A stretch of 64,000 nucleotides of DNA from contig NZ_QUDR01000011.1 in assembly GCF_003477605.1 (NCBI RefSeq), positions 1 through 64,000 of the forward strand, read 5' to 3'. The stretch is from Clostridium sp. AF37-5 (GTDB taxonomy: Bacteria > Bacillota > Clostridia > Lachnospirales > Lachnospiraceae). The translations under genes were made by a program, and so were the position numbers. Below the pieces are notes generated by a model. The model was not told the DNA's origin, made no database searches, and saw only the letters and a list, made by a program, of their open reading frames with translations. This document shows, one piece after another, positions 1 through 8,998 of this stretch. The first letter of the stretch is position 1, and every line of letters begins with the position of its first letter.

Positions 1-35
1 CCTAAGTAACAAGTTTAATTATTTCACTTGTCTAC

Positions 36-84
36 CTAGAAGGGAGCATATCATTTGACGGTCCCTTTTGTTTTGTCTTTTTCC
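36..84 (-). terminator. weak hairpin downstream of pgi
   Basis: Just past the pgi stop the minus strand has AGGGA, about 20 bases, then TCCCT. The stem is short and no clear U-run follows it. It may end the pgi transcript, but the evidence is slight. Nothing else is visible in the first 84 bases. Confidence 0.25.
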
Positions 85-1437
85 TTACGATAATCTTGCA
101 AGCAATTCTTTACTTAATTCCTCATAACCCGGTTTACCAAGCAGAGCAAACATGTTTTTCTTGTAACTCTCAACGCCTGGCTGATTAAATGGATTCACGC
201 CAAGCAGATATCCACTGATACCGCAGGCATATTCAAAGAAGTAGAACAACTCACCAAGATAGAACTCGTTCTGCTCCGGAATACGAATCTGCAGATTTGG
301 AACATTACCATCCGTATGAGCAAGCTGTGTTCCTTTCATCGCACTCTTATTTACAAAATCCAATGTTTTTCCGGCCAGATAATTCAAGCCGTCCAAATCA
401 TTTTCTTCTTTTTTCACGGTAAGGTCAAGTGCCGGTTTTTCCAGTTCCATTACGGTCTCATACATAATACGGGAACCGTCCTGAATAAACTGCCCCATTG
501 AGTGAAGGTCGGTTGTCAAATCAACGGAAGCCGGGAAGATACCTTTCTGGTCTTTTCCTTCGCTCTCGCCATAAAGCTGCTTCCACCATTCACCTACATA
601 ATGGAAAATCGGTTCATAGTTTGCGAGTACCTCAACGGATTTGCCTTTACGGTACAAAAGGTTACGAACTGCTGCATATAAAATGGCATCGTTTTTCTCA
701 ATTGGTGTCTCTAAGCAAAGCTTACGCATGCTCTGTGCACCTTCCATAAGTTTTGTGATATCAGCACCGCTTGCTGCAATCGGAAGAAGACCAACAGCTG
801 TTAATACGGAAAATCTTCCGCCTACATCATCCGGTACTACAAATGTTTCATATCCTTCTTCGGTTGCAAGACTCTTCAACGCACCTTTTGCTTTATCCGT
901 CGTTGCATAAATTCGTTTTGCAGCCTCTTCTTTTCCATATTTATTCTCAAGAATCTCTTTCATCACGCGGAAAGCAATCGCAGGTTCCGTTGTGGTTCCC
1001 GATTTACTAATGACATTTACCGAGAAATCACGGTCGCCGATTGTCTCAATCAACTGTGCCAGATATGTACCACTGATATTATTACCTGCATAATAAATTT
1101 CCGGTGTCTTGCGTACAGACTTGTCCACACTGTTATAGAAGCAGTGTCTCAAAAATTCAATTGCTGCACGGGCACCCAGATAAGAACCACCAATACCAAT
1201 TACAACCAATACATCTGAATCTGACTGAATCTTTTTCGCTGCTGCCTGAATCCGCTCAAACTCAGCCTTGTCATAATCTTCCGGCAAATCAATCCAGCCA
1301 AGGAAATCATTTCCTGCCCCGCTTTTTGACTCCAAAGTCTCTCTTGCCGCATGAACCGAAGCCATCATCAATTCCACTTCATCCTCACGGATAAATTTAT
1401 CCGCTAACGAATAATCAAACGTAACATGTTTTCCCAT
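85..1437 (-). CDS. pgi: glucose-6-phosphate isomerase
   Basis: Interconverts glucose 6-phosphate and fructose 6-phosphate in the cytoplasm, at the branch between glycolysis and the pgm/glgB glycogen route found elsewhere in this window. Family signatures are clear: the phosphosugar loop GIGGSYLGA at residues 81-89, SKSGTTTEP near 145, and [14 protein letters not shown] in the middle of the second SIS domain. The 450-residue length fits the short clostridial form. An in-frame TTG lies one codon upstream, but the ATG is preferred because AGGAGG (1447-1452) ends nine bases before it. The gene is 80 bp downstream of an unrelated membrane-protein gene on the same strand and could be read from it or alone. 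Identification is secure. Confidence 0.97.
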   Translation of the reverse strand: MGKHVTFDYSLADKFIREDEVELMMASVHAARETLESKSGAGNDFLGWIDLPEDYDKAEFERIQAAAKKIQSDSDVLVVIGIGGSYLGARAAIEFLRHCFYNSVDKSVRKTPEIYYAGNNISGTYLAQLIETIGDRDFSVNVISKSGTTTEPAIAFRVMKEILENKYGKEEAAKRIYATTDKAKGALKSLATEEGYETFVVPDDVGGRFSVLTAVGLLPIAASGADITKLMEGAQSMRKLCLETPIEKNDAILYAAVRNLLYRKGKSVEVLANYEPIFHYVGEWWKQLYGESEGKDQKGIFPASVDLTTDLHSMGQFIQDGSRIMYETVMELEKPALDLTVKKEENDLDGLNYLAGKTLDFVNKSAMKGTQLAHTDGNVPNLQIRIPEQNEFYLGELFYFFEYACGISGYLLGVNPFNQPGVESYKKNMFALLGKPGYEELSKELLARLS

Positions 1438-1520
1438 CAAATTGTTCCTCCTGTTGTGTTATTAGTCTATTAATCCACTTACCATAAATTATACTCTTTC
1501 CATTTTCTCTCTGTCAACTA

Positions 1521-2231
1521 CTAACCGAGATATTCTTGAATGACTTCACGTATCACACTCTCTTCCTCTTTGGTAAACGTAAGGTCTTCTGATGTTAATT
1601 TCTTAGGTTCCGTTTTTTTCTTCGAAAAATCCAAATCCACAACTTTCTGCTCCGGTGTCTCATCAAAATATTCTCTTTGATATTCACTTAGATGCTCTGC
1701 ATGAAACAGTTCATTTTCAAGGCGGGGTTTGCAGATATTTTCCAGATAATCCGTAATATCAACCTGCAGCATGTCAAAAAGATTCGATGTATTTGCTATG
1801 TATTCGATGAGTAATAAAACTCCGGTTGCAAAAACACCTGCTAACAGCTGTGAAAAAACAATTGCCGCAGACATTCCCTGCATCATGGCAAAAATACCGC
1901 TTGCCATACTTCCCGCCATTACGATTACAAGACAGAACCCATTGATATTTTCCCACGTTTTCATATAAAGCCCCATCATGCGGTAGTGCCACAAATATTT
2001 CTTCACAAAAAGAGAAACATTGGGAACTCCCATTTTTAACTTATAGCAGGCATCGAATTTCATCACCATTGACTTCACAAGTTTATGTTTGGAATGTCCC
2101 ATATCCTGTACCTCTCTAAGCATCGCCCGGTATTTGTGGCGAATGAGGCACTTAACTAACATTGATACAAGACACACAGCAGCAATACCTGCCACAACAT
2201 ACTGTTTTTGAATCCACTCTGTCATATTCAT
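1521..2231 (-). CDS. conserved membrane protein of unknown function
   Basis: A 236-residue protein with one N-terminal membrane segment (about residues 12-28) and a central pair of hydrophobic segments (about 98-145). A charged C-terminal tail contains several KK and EE clusters (about 165-236). The region between the first and second membrane parts is rich in Lys and Met (HSKHKLVKSMVMKF). No catalytic motif is recognised and no function is assigned. AGGAAAG precedes the ATG. It lies between murG and pgi on the same strand, 127 bp after murG. The layout resembles lineage-restricted membrane proteins of Lachnospiraceae, which is only an impression. Confidence 0.8.
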   Translation of the reverse strand: MNMTEWIQKQYVVAGIAAVCLVSMLVKCLIRHKYRAMLREVQDMGHSKHKLVKSMVMKFDACYKLKMGVPNVSLFVKKYLWHYRMMGLYMKTWENINGFCLVIVMAGSMASGIFAMMQGMSAAIVFSQLLAGVFATGVLLLIEYIANTSNLFDMLQVDITDYLENICKPRLENELFHAEHLSEYQREYFDETPEQKVVDLDFSKKKTEPKKLTSEDLTFTKEEESVIREVIQEYLG

Positions 2232-2358
2232 CTTCCTTTCCTGTTTGATAAGACAAGTATAACAATGGGATATTCTTCTGCCTAGAAGGATATCCCATCA
2301 AATTCAAAAATCGTATGACATTATTTTGGATTATCTGCCAATTTTCGGCATCATCCAA

Positions 2359-3423
2359 CTATTTACAAGCTTTTTCAATAATATCTGCAACTTTCACAAC
2401 AGCATCCTGCTGATTGCTTTGACTCATTGCCTGTTTATAAGTTTCCTTATTCTCATCAACCGATGTAATGGCTGCCAACAATTTTTCGCTCGTTAATTCT
2501 TCTTCTTTAATCACATAGCTAAAGCCCTGTTTTTCAAAAGAAGCCGCATTCAAAATCTGGTCACCGCGACTTGCTTCCAACGACAGCGGAATCAGAATGT
2601 TCGGTTTATGAAGGGCCAGCAATTCACAAATTGCATTTGCGCCGGCACGCGAAATCACCAAATCTGCTGCATCCAGCAAATCGCACAATTCTTTCTGAAT
2701 ATACTCAAACTGCACATAGCCTTCTGTCTGTTTCAGTGATTCATCCACTTTGTCTTTTCCACACAGATGAATGACCTGATATTTTTCTAATAACTTTGGC
2801 AAAATCTCCCGGACTGCCTCATTCACACGAACGGAGCCAAGACTTCCGCCAATTACAAGAATAACCGGTTTGTTTGCCGTAAATCCACAAAAATCCAGTC
2901 CTTTGAGACGGTTTCCGGAAAACAGCTCGCTTCGGATTGGCGTTCCTGTCAGATATGCTTTATCCTCCGGCAGATTGGCAATCGTTTCCGGAAAGTTTGC
3001 ACAAATTGCCGTAGCGGACGGAATACAGAGACGATTGGCAAGTCCCGGTGAAATATCGGATTCATGCAGCACACATGGAACTTTTTGTCTGCTCGCTGCT
3101 TTTACAACCGGCACCGTTACAAAACCGCCCTTTGAAAAGATAACATCCGGTTTGATTTTCTTAATCAGTTTCTTTGCCTCTGAATATCCCTTCAAAATAC
3201 GGAATGGGTCCGTAAAGTTTTTTACGTCAAAATAGCGGCGCAGTTTACCGGAAGAAATTCCATAGTACGGAATATCAAAGTTTCCAATCAATTCTTTTTC
3301 AATTCCTGTTTTGGAACCAATGTAATGAATCTCAAATCCTCTTTTTTTAAGCTCCGGAATCAACGCGATATTCGGCGTTACATGTCCGGCGGTGCCGCCG
3401 CCCGTCAAAATAATTCGTTTCAT
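2359..3423 (-). CDS. murG: UDP-N-acetylglucosamine transferase MurG (lipid II synthesis)
   Basis: Adds GlcNAc to lipid I to make lipid II, the last cytoplasmic step of peptidoglycan precursor assembly, on the inner face of the membrane. The N-terminal glycine loop GGGTAGHVTPNIAL (residues 8-21), HESDISPGLANRL near 120 and the second glycine loop GGSLGSVRVNEA near 190 are classical GT28 features. The 354-residue length is normal. A purine-rich GGAGAGG precedes the ATG. The gene is not in a division/cell-wall cluster here; its neighbours are a HIT protein 15 bp upstream and a membrane protein downstream, so it was probably relocated from the usual mur operon. Identification is secure. Confidence 0.97.
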   Translation of the reverse strand: MKRIILTGGGTAGHVTPNIALIPELKKRGFEIHYIGSKTGIEKELIGNFDIPYYGISSGKLRRYFDVKNFTDPFRILKGYSEAKKLIKKIKPDVIFSKGGFVTVPVVKAASRQKVPCVLHESDISPGLANRLCIPSATAICANFPETIANLPEDKAYLTGTPIRSELFSGNRLKGLDFCGFTANKPVILVIGGSLGSVRVNEAVREILPKLLEKYQVIHLCGKDKVDESLKQTEGYVQFEYIQKELCDLLDAADLVISRAGANAICELLALHKPNILIPLSLEASRGDQILNAASFEKQGFSYVIKEEELTSEKLLAAITSVDENKETYKQAMSQSNQQDAVVKVADIIEKACK

Positions 3424-3438
3424 AGGAAAATCCTCTCC

Positions 3439-3858
3439 TTATAAATTTGCTTTAATTGCTTCTGCGATTTCCTGTAAATCAGCCGGTGTTTCACCCGGTT
3501 TCCAGCCAATGTTAATATGATCTGTGTCCCCCTCAAAACGAGGAATCACATGAACATGCAGATGGAATACGGTCTGTCCTGCTGCCTCTCCGTTATTCTG
3601 CAAAATATTTACTCCATCGCAGTGATAAGCCTCTTTCAAAGCTTTCGCAATTTTGCGGGCTACAATCAAAATCTTCGATGCCTCTTCATCCGGCAGTTCA
3701 AATATGTTTGCCGCATGCTTCTTCGGCAAAATAATAACATGACCTTTCGCAGCCGGATTCACATCTAGTATGGCACGAAACATATCATCCTCATACACAA
3801 CCGATGATGGAATCTCATCCGCAAGAATCTTACAAAAAATACAATTATCCACACTCAT
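3439..3858 (-). CDS. HIT-family nucleotide hydrolase/transferase
   Basis: A 139-residue histidine-triad protein. The catalytic motif HLHVHVIPRF occupies residues 99-108, and CIFCKI at 6-11 matches the N-terminal cysteine pair that binds zinc in Hint-like members. These enzymes hydrolyse dinucleoside polyphosphates or aminoacyl/phosphoramidate nucleotides; the exact substrate cannot be read from sequence. The start has a good GGAGG. The gene is 17 bp downstream of the flavodoxin/SCP2 gene and 15 bp upstream of murG, so the three are probably co-transcribed. Confidence 0.94.
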   Translation of the reverse strand: MSVDNCIFCKILADEIPSSVVYEDDMFRAILDVNPAAKGHVIILPKKHAANIFELPDEEASKILIVARKIAKALKEAYHCDGVNILQNNGEAAGQTVFHLHVHVIPRFEGDTDHINIGWKPGETPADLQEIAEAIKANL

Positions 3859-3875
3859 CCTTCATTTCCTCCATG

Positions 3876-4868
3876 TTATATATTCTGAAACCGGAAAATG
3901 GTGTCAAAATTGCGCAGGATTTTGAAATTTCCCTGTGCCGATAACTCGCCGGACATAAATGCACTCTGGAAAGTTTTTGTGCCATCAAGCACCTGCTCGA
4001 AAACTGCGGTCTTCACTTTCGCTGTAACATCTGCCTGCTCCACCGTTCCTCGGTAACAATTCAGTTTTGAATCATTAATATCAATAATAAGAGAAGATTT
4101 TTCTTCCACTAAATCAATACGAAAAACTGCTTTTAGTCCTTCCATCGGGAAAAAGTGGCTTTTCAGACGCTCTACATAATCGTCTTCATCTTTTTCCTCA
4201 CCAAGCATCCCTTTGAACAAACTTGCTAATTCCTCAATATCTTCTTTTTGTTTTTTTACATAGTTATCATTGGAAACATACTCTGATAACTGCTCGCTCT
4301 CCTGTGGCGTCAGGGAAAGATTGCTGGTTCTTAATACATTTCTCTTTACGGCAACGCTGCTGTTCGGGAAAGCAACCGCCTTTTTTGAAATCATGCGGTA
4401 AAAATTCTCTGTTTTCTTTTCAATCATTAGGCCAAACTGTGCATTCATTTCGAATTCCACATGATTATCTACATATGCACAGATACCTTCGCCCGGCACA
4501 CCGCCAAGCATTTCCCATGCGCGAATCAGAGAATACTCTGCCTCTCTCTCCCCATACGTTGTCGCCATCACAACCGGCATCATATACATATGGGAAAGTT
4601 TTTCTTTGTCGCCATACAGCCAGCATGCATCCAAAAACTGATGCAGAAAACCGCCAAATCCAAACCACTCCAAAGAAGCCGCCAAAATCACACCGTCTGC
4701 CTCTTTTAACGTCTTTGGAAGTACGGTAATCGCACGCTTATCTTCATATAGATTATAGCGTTCCACAGTAACCCGCAATTCATCCAGCACTTTTGTAATT
4801 TTCTCTAACACATACAACGTCGGGTCGTCAATCAGACCTCGTCCACCATAATAAATATTAACTCTCAT
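3876..4868 (-). CDS. flavodoxin-like reductase fused to SCP2 sterol-carrier-like domain
   Basis: The N-terminal ~170 residues look like an NAD(P)H-dependent FMN reductase or flavodoxin: a beta strand MRVNIYYGG, then EADGVILAASLEWFGFGG as the phosphate/isoalloxazine loop region, and PVVMATTYGEREAEY. The C-terminal ~95 residues match the SCP2 pattern (hydrophobic strands, then QSAFMSGELSAQGNFKILRN). SCP2 domains bind lipids or act as small hydrophobic pockets. The combination suggests a reductase acting on a hydrophobic or membrane-associated substrate, but that is inference. GGAGG precedes the ATG, and the start overlaps the rhomboid gene by 11 bases, implying coupling. Substrate and partner are unknown. 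Confidence 0.8.
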   Translation of the reverse strand: MRVNIYYGGRGLIDDPTLYVLEKITKVLDELRVTVERYNLYEDKRAITVLPKTLKEADGVILAASLEWFGFGGFLHQFLDACWLYGDKEKLSHMYMMPVVMATTYGEREAEYSLIRAWEMLGGVPGEGICAYVDNHVEFEMNAQFGLMIEKKTENFYRMISKKAVAFPNSSVAVKRNVLRTSNLSLTPQESEQLSEYVSNDNYVKKQKEDIEELASLFKGMLGEEKDEDDYVERLKSHFFPMEGLKAVFRIDLVEEKSSLIIDINDSKLNCYRGTVEQADVTAKVKTAVFEQVLDGTKTFQSAFMSGELSAQGNFKILRNFDTIFRFQNI

Positions 4869-5466
4869 AAGAAACCTCCATTCGGATAAACCGCGTCATG
4901 CATAAACAAATGACAGCACCTGCTACAAAACCGCCAATATGGGCGGCATTATCTATCGTCGGATCCTGCATCCCGCTATACAGACTAATGGCAAGATACA
5001 AAATATATCGGGGTACTTCCGAAGACAACCTTCCCCGGTTCCCCACAACTAACATCACAAGCAGCGCACCCATCAAACCATATATGGCACCCGATGCACC
5101 ACAAGATACACTTTCCTGTGCAATTGACAGATTGTACGCTAAGGAAACAATTCCCGCCAATATTCCAGACAAAAAATATAAAATTAAAAATCTTATTTTC
5201 CCTGTTACTTTCTCCAGTGAATAACCAAGTATCAAAAGAGAAATCATATTGTTAAACAGGTGATCAAATCCAAAATGAAGGAAAAAATGCGTAATAAGCC
5301 GGTAATATTCATGTCTCTGTACAATATACGGCTCATACACAGCGCCCATTTTTATCATATATTCGGCATCATAACTGGAACCATGAATTTCCACATACAG
5401 ATACACCACAACATTAATCAAAATCAGCAAAAGCGTCATCACCGGAATGCGGTTTTTAGTCTCCAT
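4858..5466 (-). CDS. rhomboid-family intramembrane serine protease
   Basis: A 202-residue polytopic membrane protein. The rhomboid catalytic pair is visible: GASG with Ser125 at the start of one membrane helix, and AAHIGGF with His176 in another. The N-terminal HFFLHFGFDHLFNNM at 60-74 is the usual rhomboid L1/TM2 region. At least six hydrophobic segments are present. Bacterial rhomboids cleave membrane proteins within or near their transmembrane helices; the substrate here is unknown. It is the first gene of a run (rhomboid, flavodoxin/SCP2, HIT, murG) and its 3' end overlaps the next gene. AGGGAG precedes the ATG. Confidence 0.93.
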   Translation of the reverse strand: METKNRIPVMTLLLILINVVVYLYVEIHGSSYDAEYMIKMGAVYEPYIVQRHEYYRLITHFFLHFGFDHLFNNMISLLILGYSLEKVTGKIRFLILYFLSGILAGIVSLAYNLSIAQESVSCGASGAIYGLMGALLVMLVVGNRGRLSSEVPRYILYLAISLYSGMQDPTIDNAAHIGGFVAGAVICLCMTRFIRMEVSYES

Positions 5467-5564
5467 ATTTTTCTCCCTGTTCTTCCTCTTTTTTAAACTT
5501 TATGCTATGATGAATTGTAACACAGAATGAAAGGTCGGTCAATCTGCCGAGGAAAGGATTTCTT

Positions 5565-6971
5565 ATGAACATTCACATTCATGCGGATGCGCAGAATACT
5601 AAAAATATATTGACTCTGATTGAGGAGCAGGGATTTTCACTTCCCTGTAACTGCCACGGTGCCCATCGCTGTAATGGTGCGCGGTATTCCTTTGACTGCT
5701 CCCTGATTCCAAAGAAGCCAATGGATGTATCCCTTCCGGATACTTCTGACAAAATTCAAAGTGTCTCCTTAGAAAAAATGGAAACATCCGACGGCACTGC
5801 CGACACCCTTTTAATTGACCTTGGTACAACAACGATTGCCATGGCGTTTATTGATAAAGAGTCCGGTGCTCTGCGCCAGTGTAAAACTTCCGCAAATCCA
5901 CAAGCTCATTTTGGTTCAGATGTCATTTCCCGAATTCAGGCTGCGACGCATGGAAATCTTTCCGATTTAACGGATTGCATCCGTAAACATATAAAAAAGG
6001 AAACCGCCCTCCTCTGCCAGATGACACATAATGACATTTCTGCCATTCGCTTCTGTTATATCGGCGGAAACACCACCATGATACATTTGCTGTTTGGCTA
6101 TGACTGTACAAGCCTTGGTCACAGCCCTTTTACGATCAAGGTACCTTCCCCGGAACCACTTTCCATTGGAAACTGCACCGTCTACACCGCCCCTTGGATT
6201 TCTGCCTTTGTCGGCGGCGATATTACCGCAGGGCTTCTTTCCTGCCATTTACCGTCATCCGGTGAAAATGCTTTGTTTCTTGATTTGGGAACCAACGGTG
6301 AGATGGTTCTTAACCACAAGCGAAAACTCTATACCGCTGCAACTGCGGCAGGTCCCGCCTTTGAGGGAAACGGCCTCTCCTGTGGATGTCCCGGCATTTC
6401 GGGGGCTATTTCACATGTCGTTTTGAGAAATCTTTTCCCTTCCCTTACGACAATAAACAATGCCCATCCAATCGGAATCTGCGGTTCCGGTGCCATCAGC
6501 CTGTGTGCCGAATTACTTCGTAAACACTATGTGACAAGTGACGGTGTTCTAACTGAAAAATTTAAGACAGACGGTATTGTTTTGTCAAAAAGTCCTGATG
6601 GAAAATCAATCACCTTCCTTCCCGAAGATTTACGCAGTATCCAGCTCGCCATTGCTGCCATTGCTGCCGGTATCGATATTCTCCTAGCGGAATCCGGTGT
6701 ATCAAAAAAGGAATCGTTCACACTATATCTTGGCGGCGGTTTTGGATTCCATCTGTCAATTGAAGACTGTCAGTGCATCGGCTTGTTTTCAGACCTTTGC
6801 ATTTCTGAAATAAAAGTAATGGGAAACACTTGTCTTCAGGGATTGTATCAATGGGCTGTCTATGAACGGACACCGGCGATTCAAAACGACTGCGTCCCTT
6901 TGAATTTAGGGGAACACCCGGATTTTCAGAAAACCTATCTGCACCACATGACTTTTCCGGACATCCGCTAA
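5565..6971 (+). CDS. ASKHA-fold protein with ferredoxin-like N-terminus (RACo/DUF4445-like)
   Basis: Residues 28-45 carry four cysteines (PCNCHGAHRCNGARYSFDC), recalling the [2Fe-2S] loop of ferredoxin-type activators, although the spacing is not the textbook one. From about residue 80 an actin/hexokinase-like fold is evident: LLIDLGTTTIAMAF, FLDLGTNGEMVL and LGGGFGFH match the ASKHA phosphate and adenosine loops. The closest known type is RACo, which reductively reactivates corrinoid proteins using ATP. This copy is shorter (468 residues) than the ~630-residue RACo proteins, lacking most of the linker. No corrinoid protein or methyltransferase lies nearby, so its target is unknown. It is divergent from the rhomboid gene and followed by the convergent FHA gene. 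Confidence 0.75.
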   Translation: MNIHIHADAQNTKNILTLIEEQGFSLPCNCHGAHRCNGARYSFDCSLIPKKPMDVSLPDTSDKIQSVSLEKMETSDGTADTLLIDLGTTTIAMAFIDKESGALRQCKTSANPQAHFGSDVISRIQAATHGNLSDLTDCIRKHIKKETALLCQMTHNDISAIRFCYIGGNTTMIHLLFGYDCTSLGHSPFTIKVPSPEPLSIGNCTVYTAPWISAFVGGDITAGLLSCHLPSSGENALFLDLGTNGEMVLNHKRKLYTAATAAGPAFEGNGLSCGCPGISGAISHVVLRNLFPSLTTINNAHPIGICGSGAISLCAELLRKHYVTSDGVLTEKFKTDGIVLSKSPDGKSITFLPEDLRSIQLAIAAIAAGIDILLAESGVSKKESFTLYLGGGFGFHLSIEDCQCIGLFSDLCISEIKVMGNTCLQGLYQWAVYERTPAIQNDCVPLNLGEHPDFQKTYLHHMTFPDIR

Positions 6972-6986
6972 TTTTGTGTCGTTATT

Positions 6987-8153
6987 TTAAGTGATTTCCA
7001 CCACATACTCGCCAGTCCCAAACCGCAGGATATCTCCGTCCTTTACCTTTGTTTTCTGCCACGGAACTAATCGTGTATCATTATAAAAAGTTCCCTGCCC
7101 GGACTCTTCATCCAGCAGATATACCACATCTCCTTCCCGGACAAACTGTGCATGAATGGCACTCACTCCTTTGGCGCACAGCACGCCATCGACCCGTTCT
7201 CTCTCACTTCCTATCAAAAACGGAAAATGCGAAAGCGGAACCGGTTCTTCTTTTCCCTGACAGGGAATCAAACAGACCGATAGCAAATCCGTCTCATCCC
7301 AAGAAGCAACAATCTCCTTTTGCGGCCACAATTTCCAAGCCCCATATACAGAAACGCCAAGAAAAAATATAAATGCTCCGGCTGCTTTTACCCAGTCTGT
7401 TCCACCGGAAACCGCCAGTCGAAACCATCCGCCTGCATACAAAACAACCGGCACCAGAACTCCTAAAATTAAAACTCCAATCGGAACCGCATGCCGCAAA
7501 ACTTCTGTGTCCATCTGCCCTTTTTTAAACGGTAAAAATTCTTTATCCGGAGTTGACTTTGCCTGATAAATCAAAGAATCTTTTTTCTCTTCCTCTTTTG
7601 CAAAATCTGTTTCCACATGGGAATCCGAATCCATATATTCCCGCAAAGCAACAAGTGTCATCCCTTCTTCAAGAAACCTTTTGTGCAGTCCATACACGAA
7701 AAATGCCAGTTCAGTATCCTTTTGATTCATATGGTCAATTATAAACTCGGCAACTGCCGCATAAGCAGTCATTCCATAACAGTCATTCCCCGGATAATAT
7801 ATGCCATACACTTCTTCCGAATGTTTATCCACAAAAATACAATCCGGCAGTATCCTCACATCATTTCCATCCAGTAAATATGACTCTAACCGTTCCGGCA
7901 GGGATAACAAACATTCCATAACCTTTTTCACTTTATGTTTTCCTATACCATCCTTTTCCAGATATTGTTTCAAATTCAACTTACCGGTCACATCATACAC
8001 ATATTGTTTTTTCTCATCCACCCATTCAATCTCCATCGGCACAAAACCGGGAATCGTCTGATAAGAAAACATTTTATCCCCGACATTTTCCAAATCATCT
8101 CCCTCAATTTTTAAATAGGTTCTCATGCCCTCCTGAACAAATTCCTGCTTCAT
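6987..8153 (-). CDS. FHA-domain membrane protein of the Tad locus (DUF6382-like N-terminus)
   Basis: The first ~200 residues are a cytoplasmic domain resembling DUF6382 (assigned from memory). Two hydrophobic segments follow at about 227-270. The C-terminal ~80 residues form an FHA domain, with FPFLIGSERERVDGVL, a conserved SAIHA and DEESGQGTFYN. FHA domains bind phosphothreonine peptides, so this protein may tie pilus assembly to a Ser/Thr kinase that is not in the window. It is the last gene of the Tad run, overlapping the preceding TadE-like gene by four bases (ATGA). Role in assembly is inferred from position only. Confidence 0.8.
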   Translation of the reverse strand: MKQEFVQEGMRTYLKIEGDDLENVGDKMFSYQTIPGFVPMEIEWVDEKKQYVYDVTGKLNLKQYLEKDGIGKHKVKKVMECLLSLPERLESYLLDGNDVRILPDCIFVDKHSEEVYGIYYPGNDCYGMTAYAAVAEFIIDHMNQKDTELAFFVYGLHKRFLEEGMTLVALREYMDSDSHVETDFAKEEEKKDSLIYQAKSTPDKEFLPFKKGQMDTEVLRHAVPIGVLILGVLVPVVLYAGGWFRLAVSGGTDWVKAAGAFIFFLGVSVYGAWKLWPQKEIVASWDETDLLSVCLIPCQGKEEPVPLSHFPFLIGSERERVDGVLCAKGVSAIHAQFVREGDVVYLLDEESGQGTFYNDTRLVPWQKTKVKDGDILRFGTGEYVVEIT

Positions 8154-8581
8154 TTTCCCCCTCCTTTTCCTTTCAGCAAATCATAATCCCACTTCATTTC
8201 CATGGGACGAATCAGTTCCTTTGTAAATACAAAATTCTGCCCGGTTTCCCTCGTTACAAAAAGTGCCTTTATTTCGGATAAAGAAATCGGCAGTGAATAC
8301 CGGACATCCGCACGCACAGATGCTATCTTTTTGGTAAGTGACAGCTGATTGATTTTCATTAAAAATAATTTCTCATTGAGCAGACGACAAAGATTATTTT
8401 CTTCTTTTTCAGAAACGGACAATTCTCCCCGCTCACTGCCACATTCTATCCGGTTTCCAATTTCAGAGCCTAATATCATGCGGTCATGGATATAAAAACT
8501 GCTGTACAGAAGCGCCAGTATGACCCATATCGTAATGCAGCCGACAAACACCGCCTCTACCGTATAACTTGCTTCTTTCAT
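8150..8581 (-). CDS. small TadE-like pseudopilin
   Basis: A 143-residue protein opening with KEASYTVEAVFVGC, the class-IV pseudopilin pattern: a short charged leader, a conserved Glu, then about 20 hydrophobic residues ending near 29. The remaining part is a polar extracytoplasmic domain. TadE-like proteins are minor pilins, probably processed by the prepilin peptidase encoded immediately upstream. The start overlaps the peptidase stop by four bases and the end overlaps the FHA gene by four bases, so it is part of a tightly coupled unit. Two further cysteines occur near residues 46 and 64. Confidence 0.8.
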   Translation of the reverse strand: MKEASYTVEAVFVGCITIWVILALLYSSFYIHDRMILGSEIGNRIECGSERGELSVSEKEENNLCRLLNEKLFLMKINQLSLTKKIASVRADVRYSLPISLSEIKALFVTRETGQNFVFTKELIRPMEMKWDYDLLKGKGGGK

Positions 8582-8994
8582 AAAACCATCACCACCCCGT
8601 AAGCGATTGCCGTAAAAGGAACAAACGGAATCCGTTTCTTTTTCCCTACTTTACGGAAAACAAGGAGAAACACCGAAACAATAGCAGAAAAAAACAAACT
8701 TAATGTCAAAAGTTCTATGTTGCCAAAAAAGCCAAGCGTTACTCCTGTCATCAGATAAACAAGGGCATCTCCTTCTCCGACGGCACCCCTTGTCGCTTTG
8801 CTCATCAAATATAAAAAAACACCCACTGCCACTCCCGGCATCCACTTCCAAAAATCGCCATCTACCACTCTCGCCAGCACTATGACAAGAATACCAATCA
8901 CGCCGGGAAGTACCGGAATCTTTTGAAGTCTATGGTCAATTACCGCCATCACGGATAAATAAATACCGGTGATTAAAAAAATAAATACATTCAT
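8578..8994 (-). CDS. prepilin peptidase, A24 family (second copy of the locus)
   Basis: A 138-residue membrane aspartyl protease of the short TadV/CpaA type, which cleaves prepilin leaders at the membrane. Both catalytic aspartates can be seen: the first in AVIDHRLQKIP, the second in the GxGD motif GEGDALV. Six hydrophobic segments are likely. The start at MNVFIFL is supported by AGGAG nine bases upstream; a longer reading from 9147 would lie within the preceding gene and lacks a site. It overlaps neither neighbour wrongly: the ATG lies just past the upstream stop TGA (8999-9001). The locus has another A24 peptidase at its other end. Confidence 0.88.
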   Translation of the reverse strand: MNVFIFLITGIYLSVMAVIDHRLQKIPVLPGVIGILVIVLARVVDGDFWKWMPGVAVGVFLYLMSKATRGAVGEGDALVYLMTGVTLGFFGNIELLTLSLFFSAIVSVFLLVFRKVGKKKRIPFVPFTAIAYGVVMVL

Positions 8995-8998
8995 CTTA

